Assembly: GCA_046199005.1 (NCBI GenBank)
Contig: CP176050.1
Location: forward strand, 3,906,001-3,970,000
DNA from: Ascidiimonas sp046199005
GTDB lineage: Bacteria; Bacteroidota; Bacteroidia; Flavobacteriales; Flavobacteriaceae
Length of the DNA stretch: 64,000 bases
Reading direction: 5' to 3'
The notes under the pieces are model-generated. The model ran no database searches. It was not told the origin of the DNA and saw only the letters and a program-made list of their open reading frames with translations. Of the stretch, positions 24,396-33,950 are shown piece by piece (the stretch's first letter is position 1; each line of letters begins with the position of its first letter). Position numbers and translations under genes: made by a program.

Positions 24396-27356
24396 TTATC
24401 CGACGATATTCACAATTCTTCCGTGAACTACGATTACTTTCTTAGGAGTTCTGCCATCTAACTGTATCTGCGTACGGGCATCGGCAAGCACGGCTTCTTC
24501 CACCGCTTTACTATCGAGGTCTAATGACAGCTCTATTTTGAAACGCATTTTACCATTAAAAGAAACCGGATATTCTTTTGTACTTTCTTTAAGATACTTT
24601 TCATCAAACTTAGGATAAGGTGCAAACGAAATACTTTCTTTGTTGCCTAATTTACGCCATAATTCTTCTGCAATATGGGGTGCATACGGCGAGATTACGA
24701 TGGCCAAAGGCTCCAGGATGGCTCGATGATTGCATTTCTGCGCGGTCAATTCGTTTACGGCGATCATAAATGAACTTACCGAGGTGTTGAACGAAAAGGC
24801 TTCTATATCCTCCACCGCTTTTTTGATGGTCTTGTGCAATGTTTTTAAAGAATCTTTTGAAGGTGCATCATCTGATACATAAAAGCTTCCGTCTTCACCA
24901 GAATGGTATAATTTCCATAATTTTTTAAGGAATCCAAATACCCCCGTGATCCCCGCAGTATTCCAGGGTTTTGCCTGTTCTAACGGCCCCAGGAACATCT
25001 CGTACAGGCGTAAGGTGTCTGCTCCGTAATCATTGCAGATATCATCGGGGTTGACCACGTTGAATTTGGATTTGGACATTTTCTCTACCTCTCTGCCTAC
25101 AATATATTTTCCATCCTCTAAGATAAATTCAGCATCGGCATACTCAGGACGCCATTTTTTGAAGGCTTCGATATCAAGTTCATCTGATGAATCGATTAGA
25201 TTGACATCTACATGAATTTTTTCAACCGATGTGAAGTCTTCAACATGTCCTGGATTGCTCATGAATTCGCTTAATACATTATCAATATTATCATTCTCCA
25301 TATTTTCTGGAGAATGCGTTTTCTGCGCAAATATTTTATTACCGTCTTCTACTATATATCCTTTGGAAACTAAAATATAGTTACCATCTTCCTTCCTTAT
25401 TCTGTATACATAAGCACTCGTTCCCAAGATCATTCCCTGATTGATCAATTTTTTGGCGTATTCAGCTTTTGGCACATACCCCCGATCAAACAGGAATTTC
25501 TGCCAGAAACGGCTGTACAGCAAATGTCCGGTAGCATGTTCGCTTCCGCCTATGTATAAATCAACATCTTTCCAGTAGTTCAATGCCTGTTTTGAAGCGA
25601 ATTCATCTTCATTAAAAGGATCCATGTACCGATTAAAATACCAGCTACTTCCTGCCCAACCCGGCATGGTATTTAATTCTAGCGGATACACGCCTTTTTT
25701 TTCATCTACCAAATCATTATTCACTACTTCATTTTTATTCGTATCCCAGGCCCAAACAGTTGCATTTCCCAAAGGAGGTTCACCGGTTTCTGTCGGGAGG
25801 TATTTTTCTACTTCAGGCAAACGAATAGGCAGGTGTTCTTTTTCAATCATTTTTGGGAGTCCGTTCACGTAATACACTGGAAAGGGTTCTCCCCAATATC
25901 GCTGACGACTAAATACCGCATCACGTAAACGGTAGTTGATACGACCTTCACCTTGCCCAATTTCTTCCAGTTTTTCAATGGCTTTGGCAACCGCTTCTTC
26001 ATACGCAAGTCCATTAAGGAAATCGGAGTTGCCAATAATCGTATTTTCTTTGTCTGAAAAAGCTTCCTCAGAGATATCGGCATCCTTAAAAATATTCTTT
26101 ATCGGCGGCATTCCTTCCTGTCCGGCAAAATGATTCGTAAAATCATAATCTCGCTGGTCTCCACAGGGTACGGCCATAACCGCTCCTGTACCGTAGCTGG
26201 CAAGTACGTAATCCCCGATCCATACAGGCACTTTGTCTCCTGTAAACGGATGAATGGCATGTGCTCCGGTGAAAACTCCTGAGATGGTTTTCACATCTGC
26301 CATACGCTCACGCTCACTGCGTCTCGCCGTAGCCTCTACATAAGCTTCTACCGCTTCCTTATGTGCCGCTGTTGTTATTTTTTTTACCAACTCGTGTTCT
26401 GGAGCAAGGGTCATGAAAGTAACACCAAAAATAGTATCAGGTCGGGTGGTAAATACTTCTATTTGGTCTTCAAAACCATCTAATTTGAATCGTACCGAAG
26501 CACCTTGAGAACGTCCGATCCAATTTCTCTGACTCTCCTTAAGGGGTTCTGGCCAATCTATGGTTTCAAGGCCATTCAACAATCGTTCGGCATACGCAGA
26601 GATACGCATGCTCCATTGTGTCATTTTCTTGCGGATCACCGGATGTCCTCCACGTTCTGAAACTCCATTTACAATCTCATCATTAGCTAAGACCGTCCCT
26701 AGAGCGGGGCACCAGTTTACTTCGGTCTCTGCAAGGTAGGTAAGTCTGTATTTTAAGAGGATTCGTTCCTTTTCATCTGCTGAAAATGCATTCCATTCCG
26801 ATGCTGAAAATATCTTTATATCATCATCACAAACCGCTTTTACATCACTATTCCCGTCTTTTTCAAAAATTGCGACCAGCGTACTTATAGGCGCGGCCTT
26901 ATTAATGACCTTATCATACCAGGAATCAAACAATTCTGTGAAGATCCACTGTGTCCACTTATAATATTTAGGATCAGAGGTACGCACCTCACGGCTCCAG
27001 TCAAAAGAAAAACCTATTTTATCTAATTGCTCACGATATCTTTTGATATTCGTTTCAGTAGTTATAGCTGGGTGCTGCCCCGTTTGAATGGCATATTGTT
27101 CAGCCGGAAGCCCGAAAGAGTCGTATCCTTGGGGGTGCAATACATTGAACCCACAGTGTCTTTTGTAACGTGCATAAATATCGCTGGCGATATATCCTAG
27201 CGGATGCCCTACGTGCAAACCTGCTCCGGATGGATACGGAAACATATCGAGCACATAATATTTGGGTTTTACCGAATTATTTTCAGCTTTAAAAACCCGA
27301 TTTTCTGCCCAGTATTTTTGCCATTTGGCCTCAATTTCATTGAAATTATATTTCAT
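24396..27356 (-). CDS. leuS: Leucine--tRNA ligase
   Basis: A 986-residue class I synthetase charging tRNA-Leu. The HIGH motif is HVGH (near residue 50), the editing CP1 domain follows (TTRPDTIFGVTFM, and YGTGAVMAVPCGDQRDYDF with the key Asp), and KMSKS is present near residue 760 (VEKMSKSKFN). A leucine-specific insertion of about 110 residues just before KMSKS makes the protein longer than the E. coli enzyme, as is usual in Bacteroidota. An in-frame GTG two codons upstream was passed over for the ATG that starts MKYNFNEIEAKWQKYW. Confidence 0.97.
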   Translation of the reverse strand: MKYNFNEIEAKWQKYWAENRVFKAENNSVKPKYYVLDMFPYPSGAGLHVGHPLGYIASDIYARYKRHCGFNVLHPQGYDSFGLPAEQYAIQTGQHPAITTETNIKRYREQLDKIGFSFDWSREVRTSDPKYYKWTQWIFTELFDSWYDKVINKAAPISTLVAIFEKDGNSDVKAVCDDDIKIFSASEWNAFSADEKERILLKYRLTYLAETEVNWCPALGTVLANDEIVNGVSERGGHPVIRKKMTQWSMRISAYAERLLNGLETIDWPEPLKESQRNWIGRSQGASVRFKLDGFEDQIEVFTTRPDTIFGVTFMTLAPEHELVKKITTAAHKEAVEAYVEATARRSERERMADVKTISGVFTGAHAIHPFTGDKVPVWIGDYVLASYGTGAVMAVPCGDQRDYDFTNHFAGQEGMPPIKNIFKDADISEEAFSDKENTIIGNSDFLNGLAYEEAVAKAIEKLEEIGQGEGRINYRLRDAVFSRQRYWGEPFPVYYVNGLPKMIEKEHLPIRLPEVEKYLPTETGEPPLGNATVWAWDTNKNEVVNNDLVDEKKGVYPLELNTMPGWAGSSWYFNRYMDPFNEDEFASKQALNYWKDVDLYIGGSEHATGHLLYSRFWQKFLFDRGYVPKAEYAKKLINQGMILGTSAYVYRIRKEDGNYILVSKGYIVEDGNKIFAQKTHSPENMENDNIDNVLSEFMSNPGHVEDFTSVEKIHVDVNLIDSSDELDIEAFKKWRPEYADAEFILEDGKYIVGREVEKMSKSKFNVVNPDDICNDYGADTLRLYEMFLGPLEQAKPWNTAGITGVFGFLKKLWKLYHSGEDGSFYVSDDAPSKDSLKTLHKTIKKAVEDIEAFSFNTSVSSFMIAVNELTAQKCNHRAILEPLAIVISPYAPHIAEELWRKLGNKESISFAPYPKFDEKYLKESTKEYPVSFNGKMRFKIELSLDLDSKAVEEAVLADARTQIQLDGRTPKKVIVVHGRIVNIVG

Positions 27357-27417
27357 GATCACTGCTTACTTTACACTCCGGAAAATTGTCTGCCGGCCTA
27401 ATTATATTTGTAAGCGG

Positions 27418-27425
27418 CAAAAATA
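27418..27425 (-). promoter_or_regulatory. -7 box for leuS
   Basis: TATTTTTG on the minus strand, 61 bases before the start codon; no clear -33 element. Confidence 0.45.
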
Positions 27426-27550
27426 GTGTTATTGTCTGAAATGAACATGGAGAATACAGAAGAAATCAATGATCAATACCTGAGATCACTCTCTTAGTTT
27501 TACCCTTCTCAAGACATAAGGGAGAAGCCCAAAAGAATCCTGAATCATAT

Positions 27551-28477
27551 TTATAAACCTCTGGCTTTTCTCTCCATGGGTTGCAAACAGTGATAAATAA
27601 ATGAATTTACCGGTGTTTGTAGTCCGTATTTTTGTGATTCTTTTACGACATAACCGTTAAAATCATCTAATTCTGAAGGTTTTCCTTCCATCAGGTCCCG
27701 CTGCATGGAAGCCGTGGTATCTGCCGCCTGTTTGTCGATCGCTGCGAATGTTTTTTCAAGGTCTTTTTCATGTAAGGCCACTCCTTTTGCATTTGCCAAG
27801 GCAATAATCTCACTTGCAGTTTGTTCCATAAGCGTGCGTATCTGCTTATCTGATCTATTGATCCCTATTTCCATGCGGGTAAGTGCGCCTATACCACTTA
27901 TGGTGCAGATAAACAGAAATTTACGCCATCTTTCCAGGTGAATATCCTCTGGTATTTCATTGTCAAAATCTGCCTTATCAAACAAGGCTTTGATCTCTTT
28001 TGTTCTTTGCGATTTGCTATTGTCTAATTCCCCGAACAATACCTGTGGATGAAATGCTTTATGCCGAATGACTCCCGGAGATTCAATATAACTAATTATC
28101 CTGCACAAACCGGCTAATACATTTTTCTCCGGAAGCGCTCTTAGCAGCTTTTCGGTAGTATTCACGCCATTTTGCAAAGGCAGGATCATAGTTTCTTTAT
28201 TTATATGTTTCCTAAGCTTACTGGCAATTTCAGACACCTGCCATGTCTTGGTCGCTAAAATAATAAGATCGGGGTCAGGTACATTGGCAATATCCCAGGT
28301 AATAGCGGTAGGTGTCGCTTTAAAATCTCCATAAATGCTTTTAACCACCAATCCGTTTTCTTTGATCGCTTCAAGGTGCGCTCTTCTTGCAATAAATGTG
28401 GTATCAAGTCCTGCTTTTGCAAGTTTTCCACCAAAATATCCTCCTACACCTCCTATACCGTACACAACAATTTTCAT
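27551..28477 (-). CDS. 2-dehydropantoate 2-reductase family protein
   Basis: A 308-residue ApbA/PanE-fold oxidoreductase. The NADP-binding motif is KIVVYGIGGVGGYFGGKLAKAG, followed by ILATKTWQV and LPLQNGVNTTEKL; the catalytic Lys/Glu region of the C-terminal domain is RWRKFLFICTISGIGALTR, and the last part has TTASMQRDLMEGKPSELDDF. The family reduces ketopantoate in pantothenate synthesis, but paralogues act on other 2-keto acids, so the symbol is withheld. It diverges from ftsX through a short shared promoter region. Confidence 0.85.
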   Translation of the reverse strand: MKIVVYGIGGVGGYFGGKLAKAGLDTTFIARRAHLEAIKENGLVVKSIYGDFKATPTAITWDIANVPDPDLIILATKTWQVSEIASKLRKHINKETMILPLQNGVNTTEKLLRALPEKNVLAGLCRIISYIESPGVIRHKAFHPQVLFGELDNSKSQRTKEIKALFDKADFDNEIPEDIHLERWRKFLFICTISGIGALTRMEIGINRSDKQIRTLMEQTASEIIALANAKGVALHEKDLEKTFAAIDKQAADTTASMQRDLMEGKPSELDDFNGYVVKESQKYGLQTPVNSFIYHCLQPMERKARGL

Positions 28478-28492
28478 AAGCTTGAGTTATTG

Positions 28493-28522
28493 TTTGTAAG
28501 TAAATTTACTTTAGTATTTTTA
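28493..28522 (+). promoter_or_regulatory. ftsX operon promoter
   Basis: TTTG (28493-28496), an 18-base spacer, then TATTTTTA (28515-28522), 24 bases before the ATG. The spacer holds the palindrome GTAAATTTAC (28500-28509), and the region also faces the divergent panE-like gene. Confidence 0.5.
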
Positions 28523-28546
28523 CACAAACAATTTGTTGGGCATTTT

Positions 28547-29425
28547 ATGAGCAAATCTTTTGAAAGGTATCAAAAAAGAAAACTGATTTCCTCTTATTTT
28601 TCGGTTACGTTAAGTATTGCGCTGGTACTGTTTTTATTGGGCATGTTAGCCGTTCTTGTATTAAACACCAAGAAGCTGGCAGACCATTTTAAAGAGCAGA
28701 TCGCCATTACCATTTTTATTAAAGACAGTGCAAAAGAAGTAGAGATCAATCAGCTATTAAAAAGTCTTACGATGGCAGAATACACGAAATCTGCCGAATT
28801 TATTTCAAAAGAAGCCGCTGCGGAGACACATAGTGAAACGATTGGAGAAAACTTTATGGATTATCTAGGTTACAATCCATTGCAAAATTCTATTGATATT
28901 CATTTGAAAGCCTCGTATATTATTCCCGCTCAAATAGAAGAGATCGCTGCTGAAATCACCACCCGTGATTACGTGGCCGAAGTATCTTATGATAAGCCTC
29001 TGGTCTCTTTACTCACAGAAAACGTAAAAAGGGTAAGTTTATGGATACTCATAGCTAGTGGAGTATTCACATTTATAGCCGTGTTACTCATAAACAGTTC
29101 TATCAGGCTCTCTATCTACTCAAAGCGTTTTATTATTAAAACCATGCAAATGGTAGGTGCTACAAAAAGTTTTATTCGCAAACCCTTTATTCTTAAAAGC
29201 GTTCAATTAGGTATGCTTGGTGCGATTCTCGCTCTTGGAGCAATGGCATTGGTTCTCTATTATTTTGACAAACGTTTTAGTGACCTAAATCTTTTACAGG
29301 ATCCTATTTTACTGGTGTTTGTCTTTACCGGTATTTTTATTTTGGGTATTGTAATTACCTGGATCAGTACCTTTTTTGCAACGCAGCGTTTCTTAAATTT
29401 GCGCACAGACGATTTATACTATTAA
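28547..29425 (+). CDS. ftsX: Cell division protein FtsX
   Basis: A 292-residue membrane protein with the FtsX build: one helix at about residues 20-41, a periplasmic domain (KEQIAITIFIKDSAKEVEI, then YLGYNPLQNSIDIHL), and three helices after residue 165, with the conserved RLSIYSKRFIIKTMQMVGAT segment. FtsX works with the ATPase FtsE to control septal peptidoglycan hydrolases; ftsE is not in this window. Start ATG 28547 is chosen because earlier in-frame codons lie inside the divergent gene. First gene of ftsX-DUF3098-uppP-truB. Confidence 0.9.
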   Translation: MSKSFERYQKRKLISSYFSVTLSIALVLFLLGMLAVLVLNTKKLADHFKEQIAITIFIKDSAKEVEINQLLKSLTMAEYTKSAEFISKEAAAETHSETIGENFMDYLGYNPLQNSIDIHLKASYIIPAQIEEIAAEITTRDYVAEVSYDKPLVSLLTENVKRVSLWILIASGVFTFIAVLLINSSIRLSIYSKRFIIKTMQMVGATKSFIRKPFILKSVQLGMLGAILALGAMALVLYYFDKRFSDLNLLQDPILLVFVFTGIFILGIVITWISTFFATQRFLNLRTDDLYY

Positions 29426-29451
29426 CGAATTTGTACTTAGACCCGAAATAA

Positions 29452-29748
29452 ATGGCAACAAAGAAAAAAGCATCTAAGAATACTGAAAAAGGGCAAAAAA
29501 AACCGGTTCAGGTACCAAAAGAGTTCATCTTTAAAAGAAAGAATTACCTTTTTATGTTTATCGGGATCGCTTTCATTGCATTGGGCTTTTTATTGATGAC
29601 TGGCGGCGGTCATGAAAACCCTAATGTATTTAATCCGGAGATCTTTAGTTTTAGAAGAATCAGACTGGCACCAACGTTGGTTCTCATTGGTTTTGGAATA
29701 GAGATTTATGCGATATTGCTCAATCCTGATAAAAAGAAAGACGCATAA
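29452..29748 (+). CDS. DUF3098 membrane protein
   Basis: 98 residues. A Lys-rich N-terminus precedes two membrane helices (YLFMFIGIAFIALGFLLMTG and LAPTLVLIGFGIEIYAILL), separated by ENPNVFNPEIFSFRRIR, the DUF3098 hallmark. Function is unknown; the conserved location between ftsX and uppP suggests a cell-envelope role. Confidence 0.9.
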   Translation: MATKKKASKNTEKGQKKPVQVPKEFIFKRKNYLFMFIGIAFIALGFLLMTGGGHENPNVFNPEIFSFRRIRLAPTLVLIGFGIEIYAILLNPDKKKDA

Positions 29749-29774
29749 GCGTAACTCTCTACCTTTTACTTACT

Positions 29775-30575
29775 ATGGATATAATTGATGCGATTTTACT
29801 GGGAATAATTCAGGGACTTACTGAGTTTTTACCGGTTTCTTCCAGCGGACATCTCGAATTGGGAAAGGCAATCTTGGGCGAAAATGCCGTACCCAAAGAA
29901 AGTTTGCTTTTTACCGTTATCCTTCATTTCGCCACCGCATTAAGCACATTGGTTATTTTTAGAAAAGAAGTCTTTGAAATTTTCAGAGGGCTACTGCAGT
30001 TCTCCTGGAATGAAGAATCTCAATTTTCGGTAAAAATTATTATTTCTATGCTTCCGGCGGCTTTTGTAGGCGTTTTTTTTGAGAAAGAACTCGAAAGTAT
30101 GTTCGGTGAAAACATACAATTAGTTGGGGTCATGTTATTGATCACCGCATTATTACTGTTTTTAGCTGATCGGGCAAAAGATACATCGAAAGATGTCACC
30201 TATAGTAACTCATTTATCATAGGCTTGTCTCAGGCAATTGCAATTTTACCGGGTATATCTCGCAGTGGTGCTACTATATCTACTTCGGTCTTGCTCGGTA
30301 TCGATAAAACAAAGGCAGCTCGCTTCTCATTTCTCATGGTGGTTCCTCTTATTTTTGGAAGTATTGCGAAGACATTACTAGCTGGCGAGCTATCCTTTAA
30401 GAGTGCCGAAATCACCCCAATTGCTTTGGGTTTTGTAGCGGCATTTGTTTCAGGTTTGGTGGCCTGTACCTGGATGATTCAACTCGTAAAGAAAAGCAAA
30501 CTAAGCTGGTTTGCTGTTTATTGTTTGATCGTAGGTATCTTAGCCATTTTATTTCAATATTTACAAAATCAATAG
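29775..30575 (+). CDS. uppP: Undecaprenyl-diphosphatase
   Basis: A 266-residue polytopic BacA-type phosphatase that recycles undecaprenyl pyrophosphate. Active-site motifs are present: GLTEFLPVSSSGHLEL (residues 14-29) and LPGISRSGATIS (from about 157) with the catalytic Ser/Arg, the first carrying the E and the SSSGH. About eight hydrophobic helices are seen. The 3' end overlaps the annotated start of truB. Confidence 0.96.
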   Translation: MDIIDAILLGIIQGLTEFLPVSSSGHLELGKAILGENAVPKESLLFTVILHFATALSTLVIFRKEVFEIFRGLLQFSWNEESQFSVKIIISMLPAAFVGVFFEKELESMFGENIQLVGVMLLITALLLFLADRAKDTSKDVTYSNSFIIGLSQAIAILPGISRSGATISTSVLLGIDKTKAARFSFLMVVPLIFGSIAKTLLAGELSFKSAEITPIALGFVAAFVSGLVACTWMIQLVKKSKLSWFAVYCLIVGILAILFQYLQNQ

Positions 30576-31273
30576 TCATCCGGTTTACTGAAGAGCATAT
30601 CAAAGAAGGACAGGTACTCTTACTTGACAAACCACTGGAATGGTCTTCTTTTCAGGTGGTCAATAAGGTGCGTTGGGTATTGAGGAAAAAGTTTCACCTT
30701 AAAAAACTTAAAGTGGGTCATGCAGGTACGTTAGATCCGCTGGCGACTGGATTACTCATCATCTGTACCGGAAAATTCACCAAACGCATTTCAGACTTAC
30801 AGGGTCTGGTGAAAGAATATACAGGAACCATTACTCTTGGTTCTACCACTCCCAGCTACGATCTGGAAACCGAAGCGGATGCCTATTTTCCAACAGACCA
30901 TATTACCTCGGAAGCAATTGAAGCAACTGCGAAATCATTTACAGGTATCATTAAACAAGTGCCTCCTGTTTTTTCCGCGTTAAAAAAAGACGGCAAACGG
31001 CTTTACCAATATGCACGGGAAGGACAAGAAGTAAAAATTAATGCACGTGAGGTTACCATTGAGGAATTTGAAATAACACGTATTTCACTTCCCGAAATTG
31101 AATTTAGGGTAGTATGTAGTAAAGGCACCTATATTAGAAGTCTCGCACACGATTTCGGGAAAAAATTAGATTCGGGAGCACATCTTTCTTCTCTAAGACG
31201 AACTAAAATAGGTAGTTACAACGTTATAGATGCAATAACGCCAGAAACGTTGGAAAATCAACTTTTGAGCTAA
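30521..31273 (+). CDS. truB: tRNA pseudouridine(55) synthase
   Basis: A protein of about 230-250 residues converting U55 of tRNA. The catalytic Asp is in KVGHAGTLDPLATGLL; other motifs are KEYTGTITLGSTTPSYDLE, QVPPVFSALKKDGKRLY and CSKGTYIRSLAHDFG. The start is unclear. The only standard start codon before the conserved region is TTG 30521, which overlaps uppP by 55 bases and adds 17 unusual residues. Homologues begin at about ATA 30572 (overlapping the uppP stop as ATAG) or ATC 30578. A non-AUG start is therefore possible. Last clear member of the ftsX operon. Confidence 0.92.
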   Translation: MFDRRYLSHFISIFTKSIVIRFTEEHIKEGQVLLLDKPLEWSSFQVVNKVRWVLRKKFHLKKLKVGHAGTLDPLATGLLIICTGKFTKRISDLQGLVKEYTGTITLGSTTPSYDLETEADAYFPTDHITSEAIEATAKSFTGIIKQVPPVFSALKKDGKRLYQYAREGQEVKINAREVTIEEFEITRISLPEIEFRVVCSKGTYIRSLAHDFGKKLDSGAHLSSLRRTKIGSYNVIDAITPETLENQLLS

Positions 31274-31328
31274 AACAAAAATATTTACTATATTTAGAGG
31301 TTTTTTACGCCCTAAAAGTTACTAGAAA

Positions 31329-32096
31329 ATGAATCTTAACAATCGTCAATTATCATTCATAATTACGTTTTTTATTATGTGCCTCATCGCACTTACGCTC
31401 TTTAATATCTCGTTGAGTGGTATTCAAGAGCCGGAGTATTTGTTTGAATTAGCCATGGATGAAGAACTGCTACTAGAAGAAATTCCTCAAGAAGAACAGC
31501 AGCCTATGGACGAGATCGCGAAAACGCATATGGCTTACAATCAGGATGCTAAAAGTCGTTTTGATGATGAAGTAGAAGAGTTTAAAACATTAGAAGAACT
31601 CATAGAAGAAGCCAAAAATACAGATTCTGAAGATACCGAAGATACTGATGAAGAATCGAACGAGAGTTCTGAAGAAACTCAGAACGATTCTGAGAACGAA
31701 CTGCTTACTTCTGCTGATGGGCGCGGTAGTGTTTCGGCAAAATCTGAAATTAAAAAACGTACGCTGGACTCCAAAGGTGATAATACCACTGAAGAAGTAA
31801 AGAGATCAAATGTCGCCAGGAGAAATACCACTATAAGTTACTCATTAAAAGACCGGATGCATACAAAACTGCCCAATCCAATCTATACGTGTGAACAAAA
31901 TGGTAAGATTGTGATTAACATCAAAGTAGACCGCTATGGCAATGTCCTGGAAGCGACCCATAATAAATCCAGTTCAAATTCTTCGAATGGATGTCTAGTT
32001 GATAATGCTATTGCATATGCCATGAGATCTAAGTTTGAAAAAGGTGAACGGGATAATCAACTGGGAACCATTACTTACTCATTCCAAAATCACTAA
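31329..32096 (+). CDS. TonB-like single-pass membrane protein
   Basis: A 255-residue protein with one N-terminal helix (FIITFFIMCLIALTLFNISL), a long acidic low-complexity spacer (residues 38-130, rich in Glu, Asp, Ser and Thr) and a small C-terminal domain: PNPIYTCEQNGKIVINIKVD, RYGNVLEATHN and AIAYAMRSKFEKGE. The last part resembles the TonB/TolA C-terminal fold. It may transduce energy or simply span the periplasm; no Pro-rich spacer is present, unlike TonB. It follows truB by 55 bases and overlaps the convergent thioredoxin gene by 18. Confidence 0.65.
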   Translation: MNLNNRQLSFIITFFIMCLIALTLFNISLSGIQEPEYLFELAMDEELLLEEIPQEEQQPMDEIAKTHMAYNQDAKSRFDDEVEEFKTLEELIEEAKNTDSEDTEDTDEESNESSEETQNDSENELLTSADGRGSVSAKSEIKKRTLDSKGDNTTEEVKRSNVARRNTTISYSLKDRMHTKLPNPIYTCEQNGKIVINIKVDRYGNVLEATHNKSSSNSSNGCLVDNAIAYAMRSKFEKGERDNQLGTITYSFQNH

Positions 32097-32690
32097 TTCA
32101 GCCAGATCGGAAGCTGTATTTTGACCCTTATCCTTATTGTACCAAAGTTGTAACTCTTGCTTGAATTCTGGAGTTAATGCTCCGTGTTTATTCTTGTATG
32201 CTGCTACGGCTGCTGATGCAATACTGGGTCTTGGCCCCCAGGTATTTATAACATCACCAGAAGCGTCGTCTATGACCAATAGTTTCGGGATCGACTTACT
32301 TCCATTTGTAAGGTGCTGTTTCATGAGTTCGTCATTATCATCCCGCAGCACCACTTTAAAATCGATTTTATCGCTAAGCGCTGCTAATTTCTGCATGATC
32401 GGCATTGTGTGGGCTGCATCTCCGCACCAACTTTCTGTAAGTACCAACCAGGTAACATTTATTGCCTGTCGTTTCGCCTTTTCAATAATCTCTGGTGCCA
32501 GCACCACGGTCTTATCCAATCTTTTCATACGACGATCATTAAGCATTGTATAATTACTTAGCGCTTGGCTTTGCGTTGCTCCTGTAGAAGTACCCTCAGC
32601 AACGTGCTCGGATACCAAAGCTTTGTATGATTCATAAGACTGAGCTTTTTGTAAAGCTTCTTCGAGTGCTGTATTCATTAGTATTTTCAT
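32079..32690 (-). CDS. Thioredoxin-family protein with single active-site Cys
   Basis: 203 residues. The N-terminal half is helical (SYESYKALVSEHVAEG, TQSQALSNYTMLNDRRMKRL). The thioredoxin fold starts with VTWLVLTESWCGDAAHTMP. The usual CxxC reads C-G-D-A, leaving one redox Cys, then SIPKLLVIDDASGDV supplies the cis-Pro. I recall this family as a cytoplasmic flavobacterial thioredoxin-like group. Start ATG 32690 is used; a second ATG four codons on is possible. Confidence 0.82.
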   Translation of the reverse strand: MKILMNTALEEALQKAQSYESYKALVSEHVAEGTSTGATQSQALSNYTMLNDRRMKRLDKTVVLAPEIIEKAKRQAINVTWLVLTESWCGDAAHTMPIMQKLAALSDKIDFKVVLRDDNDELMKQHLTNGSKSIPKLLVIDDASGDVINTWGPRPSIASAAVAAYKNKHGALTPEFKQELQLWYNKDKGQNTASDLAELVILE

Positions 32691-32799
32691 ATTTTTTTCA
32701 AAAATAAGTCTAATTAAGTACCACCTTGAAGGGAAGTTGTATTTTAGTAGTAGTTTTTAAAAAAACTTACAATCGAAGATTTTTATTAATTATTCTTCT

Positions 32800-33375
32800 A
32801 TGGGAAAACAACGATGCGGATGGTGTGTAGGTGATCCTTTATACGAGGCTTATCACGATCAGGAATGGGGAGTGCCTGTCTATGACGATGATACTCTTTT
32901 TGAATTTCTGACTTTAGAAACTTTTCAAGCTGGACTTAGCTGGATTACTGTATTGCGCAAACGGGAAAACTTCAGAGATGCTTTTGACAATTTTGATTAT
33001 AAAATAATCGCAGGATATGGTGATGATAAGTACGAAATGCTACTCCGGAATTCTGGTATAATCAGAAATAAATTAAAGATCAAAGCCACGATCTCTAATG
33101 CGCAGGCATTCATGAATGTTCAGGAAGAATTTGGAAGTTTTAGCAAATACATCTGGGGCTTCACCAATGGAAAACCCGTTCAAAATAATTTTGAAAATTA
33201 CAAAGATGCTCCGGCTAATACACCATTGTCTGATCGAATAAGTAAGGATTTAAAGAAAAGAGGGTTTAAATTCGTGGGAACTACTGTTATTTATGCGCAT
33301 ATGCAGGCCACAGGAATGGTTAACGACCATGAAGTCTCTTGTTTTAGGTATCAAGAAGTAAAAAATATGTCATGA
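32800..33375 (+). CDS. tag: DNA-3-methyladenine glycosylase I
   Basis: A 191-residue helix-hairpin-helix glycosylase that removes 3-methyladenine from DNA. The start RCGWCVGDPLYEAYHDQEWG holds the zinc-binding Cys and His, matched at the C-terminus by ATGMVNDHEVSCF. The catalytic pocket segment is FEFLTLETFQAGLSWITVL with conserved Glu and aromatic residues. Its stop overlaps the next gene by 4 bases (ATGTCATGA region). Confidence 0.95.
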   Translation: MGKQRCGWCVGDPLYEAYHDQEWGVPVYDDDTLFEFLTLETFQAGLSWITVLRKRENFRDAFDNFDYKIIAGYGDDKYEMLLRNSGIIRNKLKIKATISNAQAFMNVQEEFGSFSKYIWGFTNGKPVQNNFENYKDAPANTPLSDRISKDLKKRGFKFVGTTVIYAHMQATGMVNDHEVSCFRYQEVKNMS

Positions 33376-33950
33376 AATACTGTTTTATCTTTATTTGCTG
33401 TTTTATTTCGCTGCAAGTTGTTGCACAAAAAAAATATGAGAAAGAGTCGCGTATCTCGAAAGAGGACTTTCCTGAGAATGCATTGAAACTTCTTCATGGC
33501 TATACGGAAACCGCGAAACGACTACGGTTTTATCGCGAAACTGATAGTACTAAAACTAGTTTTGAGGCAAAATTTAAAATCCAAAACAAAAAATACAGCA
33601 TTGAATTTGATGCTGATGGTATACTGGAGGATATAGAAATAGAGATCGCATTTAGAAAGCTTCCGGAAGCAATCAAACAAAATATCAGTCAGTACCTGGA
33701 ACATCATTCTAAAAAATACTCGATTAAAAAAGTACAAAAACAGTATTACCTTCCTGGAGATGTAAGTGCTAAAAATACCATGGTAGCTGCATTTAAAGAT
33801 CTGGATATCAATTTCATCAGGTATGAACTTGTCGTCTGGAGATCGTCTGATGAAGAAAGCGGTATGGTAGAATTTACATTTAATCATCTTGGAGAATACC
33901 TTCTTGAAAGACCTTTTTCACAAGCATCTTATGATCATATCTTGTATTAG
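33372..33950 (+). CDS. Exported PepSY-like protein of unknown function
   Basis: 192 residues with a signal peptide (MKYCFIFICCFISLQVVAQ). The mature part looks like two PepSY/BLG-like repeats: FPENALKLLHGYTETAKRL followed by FEAKFKIQNKKYSIEFDADG, and LPEAIKQNISQYLEHHSKKY followed by NFIRYELVVWRSS. Function is unknown. It overlaps tag by 4 bases and the DUF2490 gene by 20, so the three are one transcript. Confidence 0.65.
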   Translation: MKYCFIFICCFISLQVVAQKKYEKESRISKEDFPENALKLLHGYTETAKRLRFYRETDSTKTSFEAKFKIQNKKYSIEFDADGILEDIEIEIAFRKLPEAIKQNISQYLEHHSKKYSIKKVQKQYYLPGDVSAKNTMVAAFKDLDINFIRYELVVWRSSDEESGMVEFTFNHLGEYLLERPFSQASYDHILY

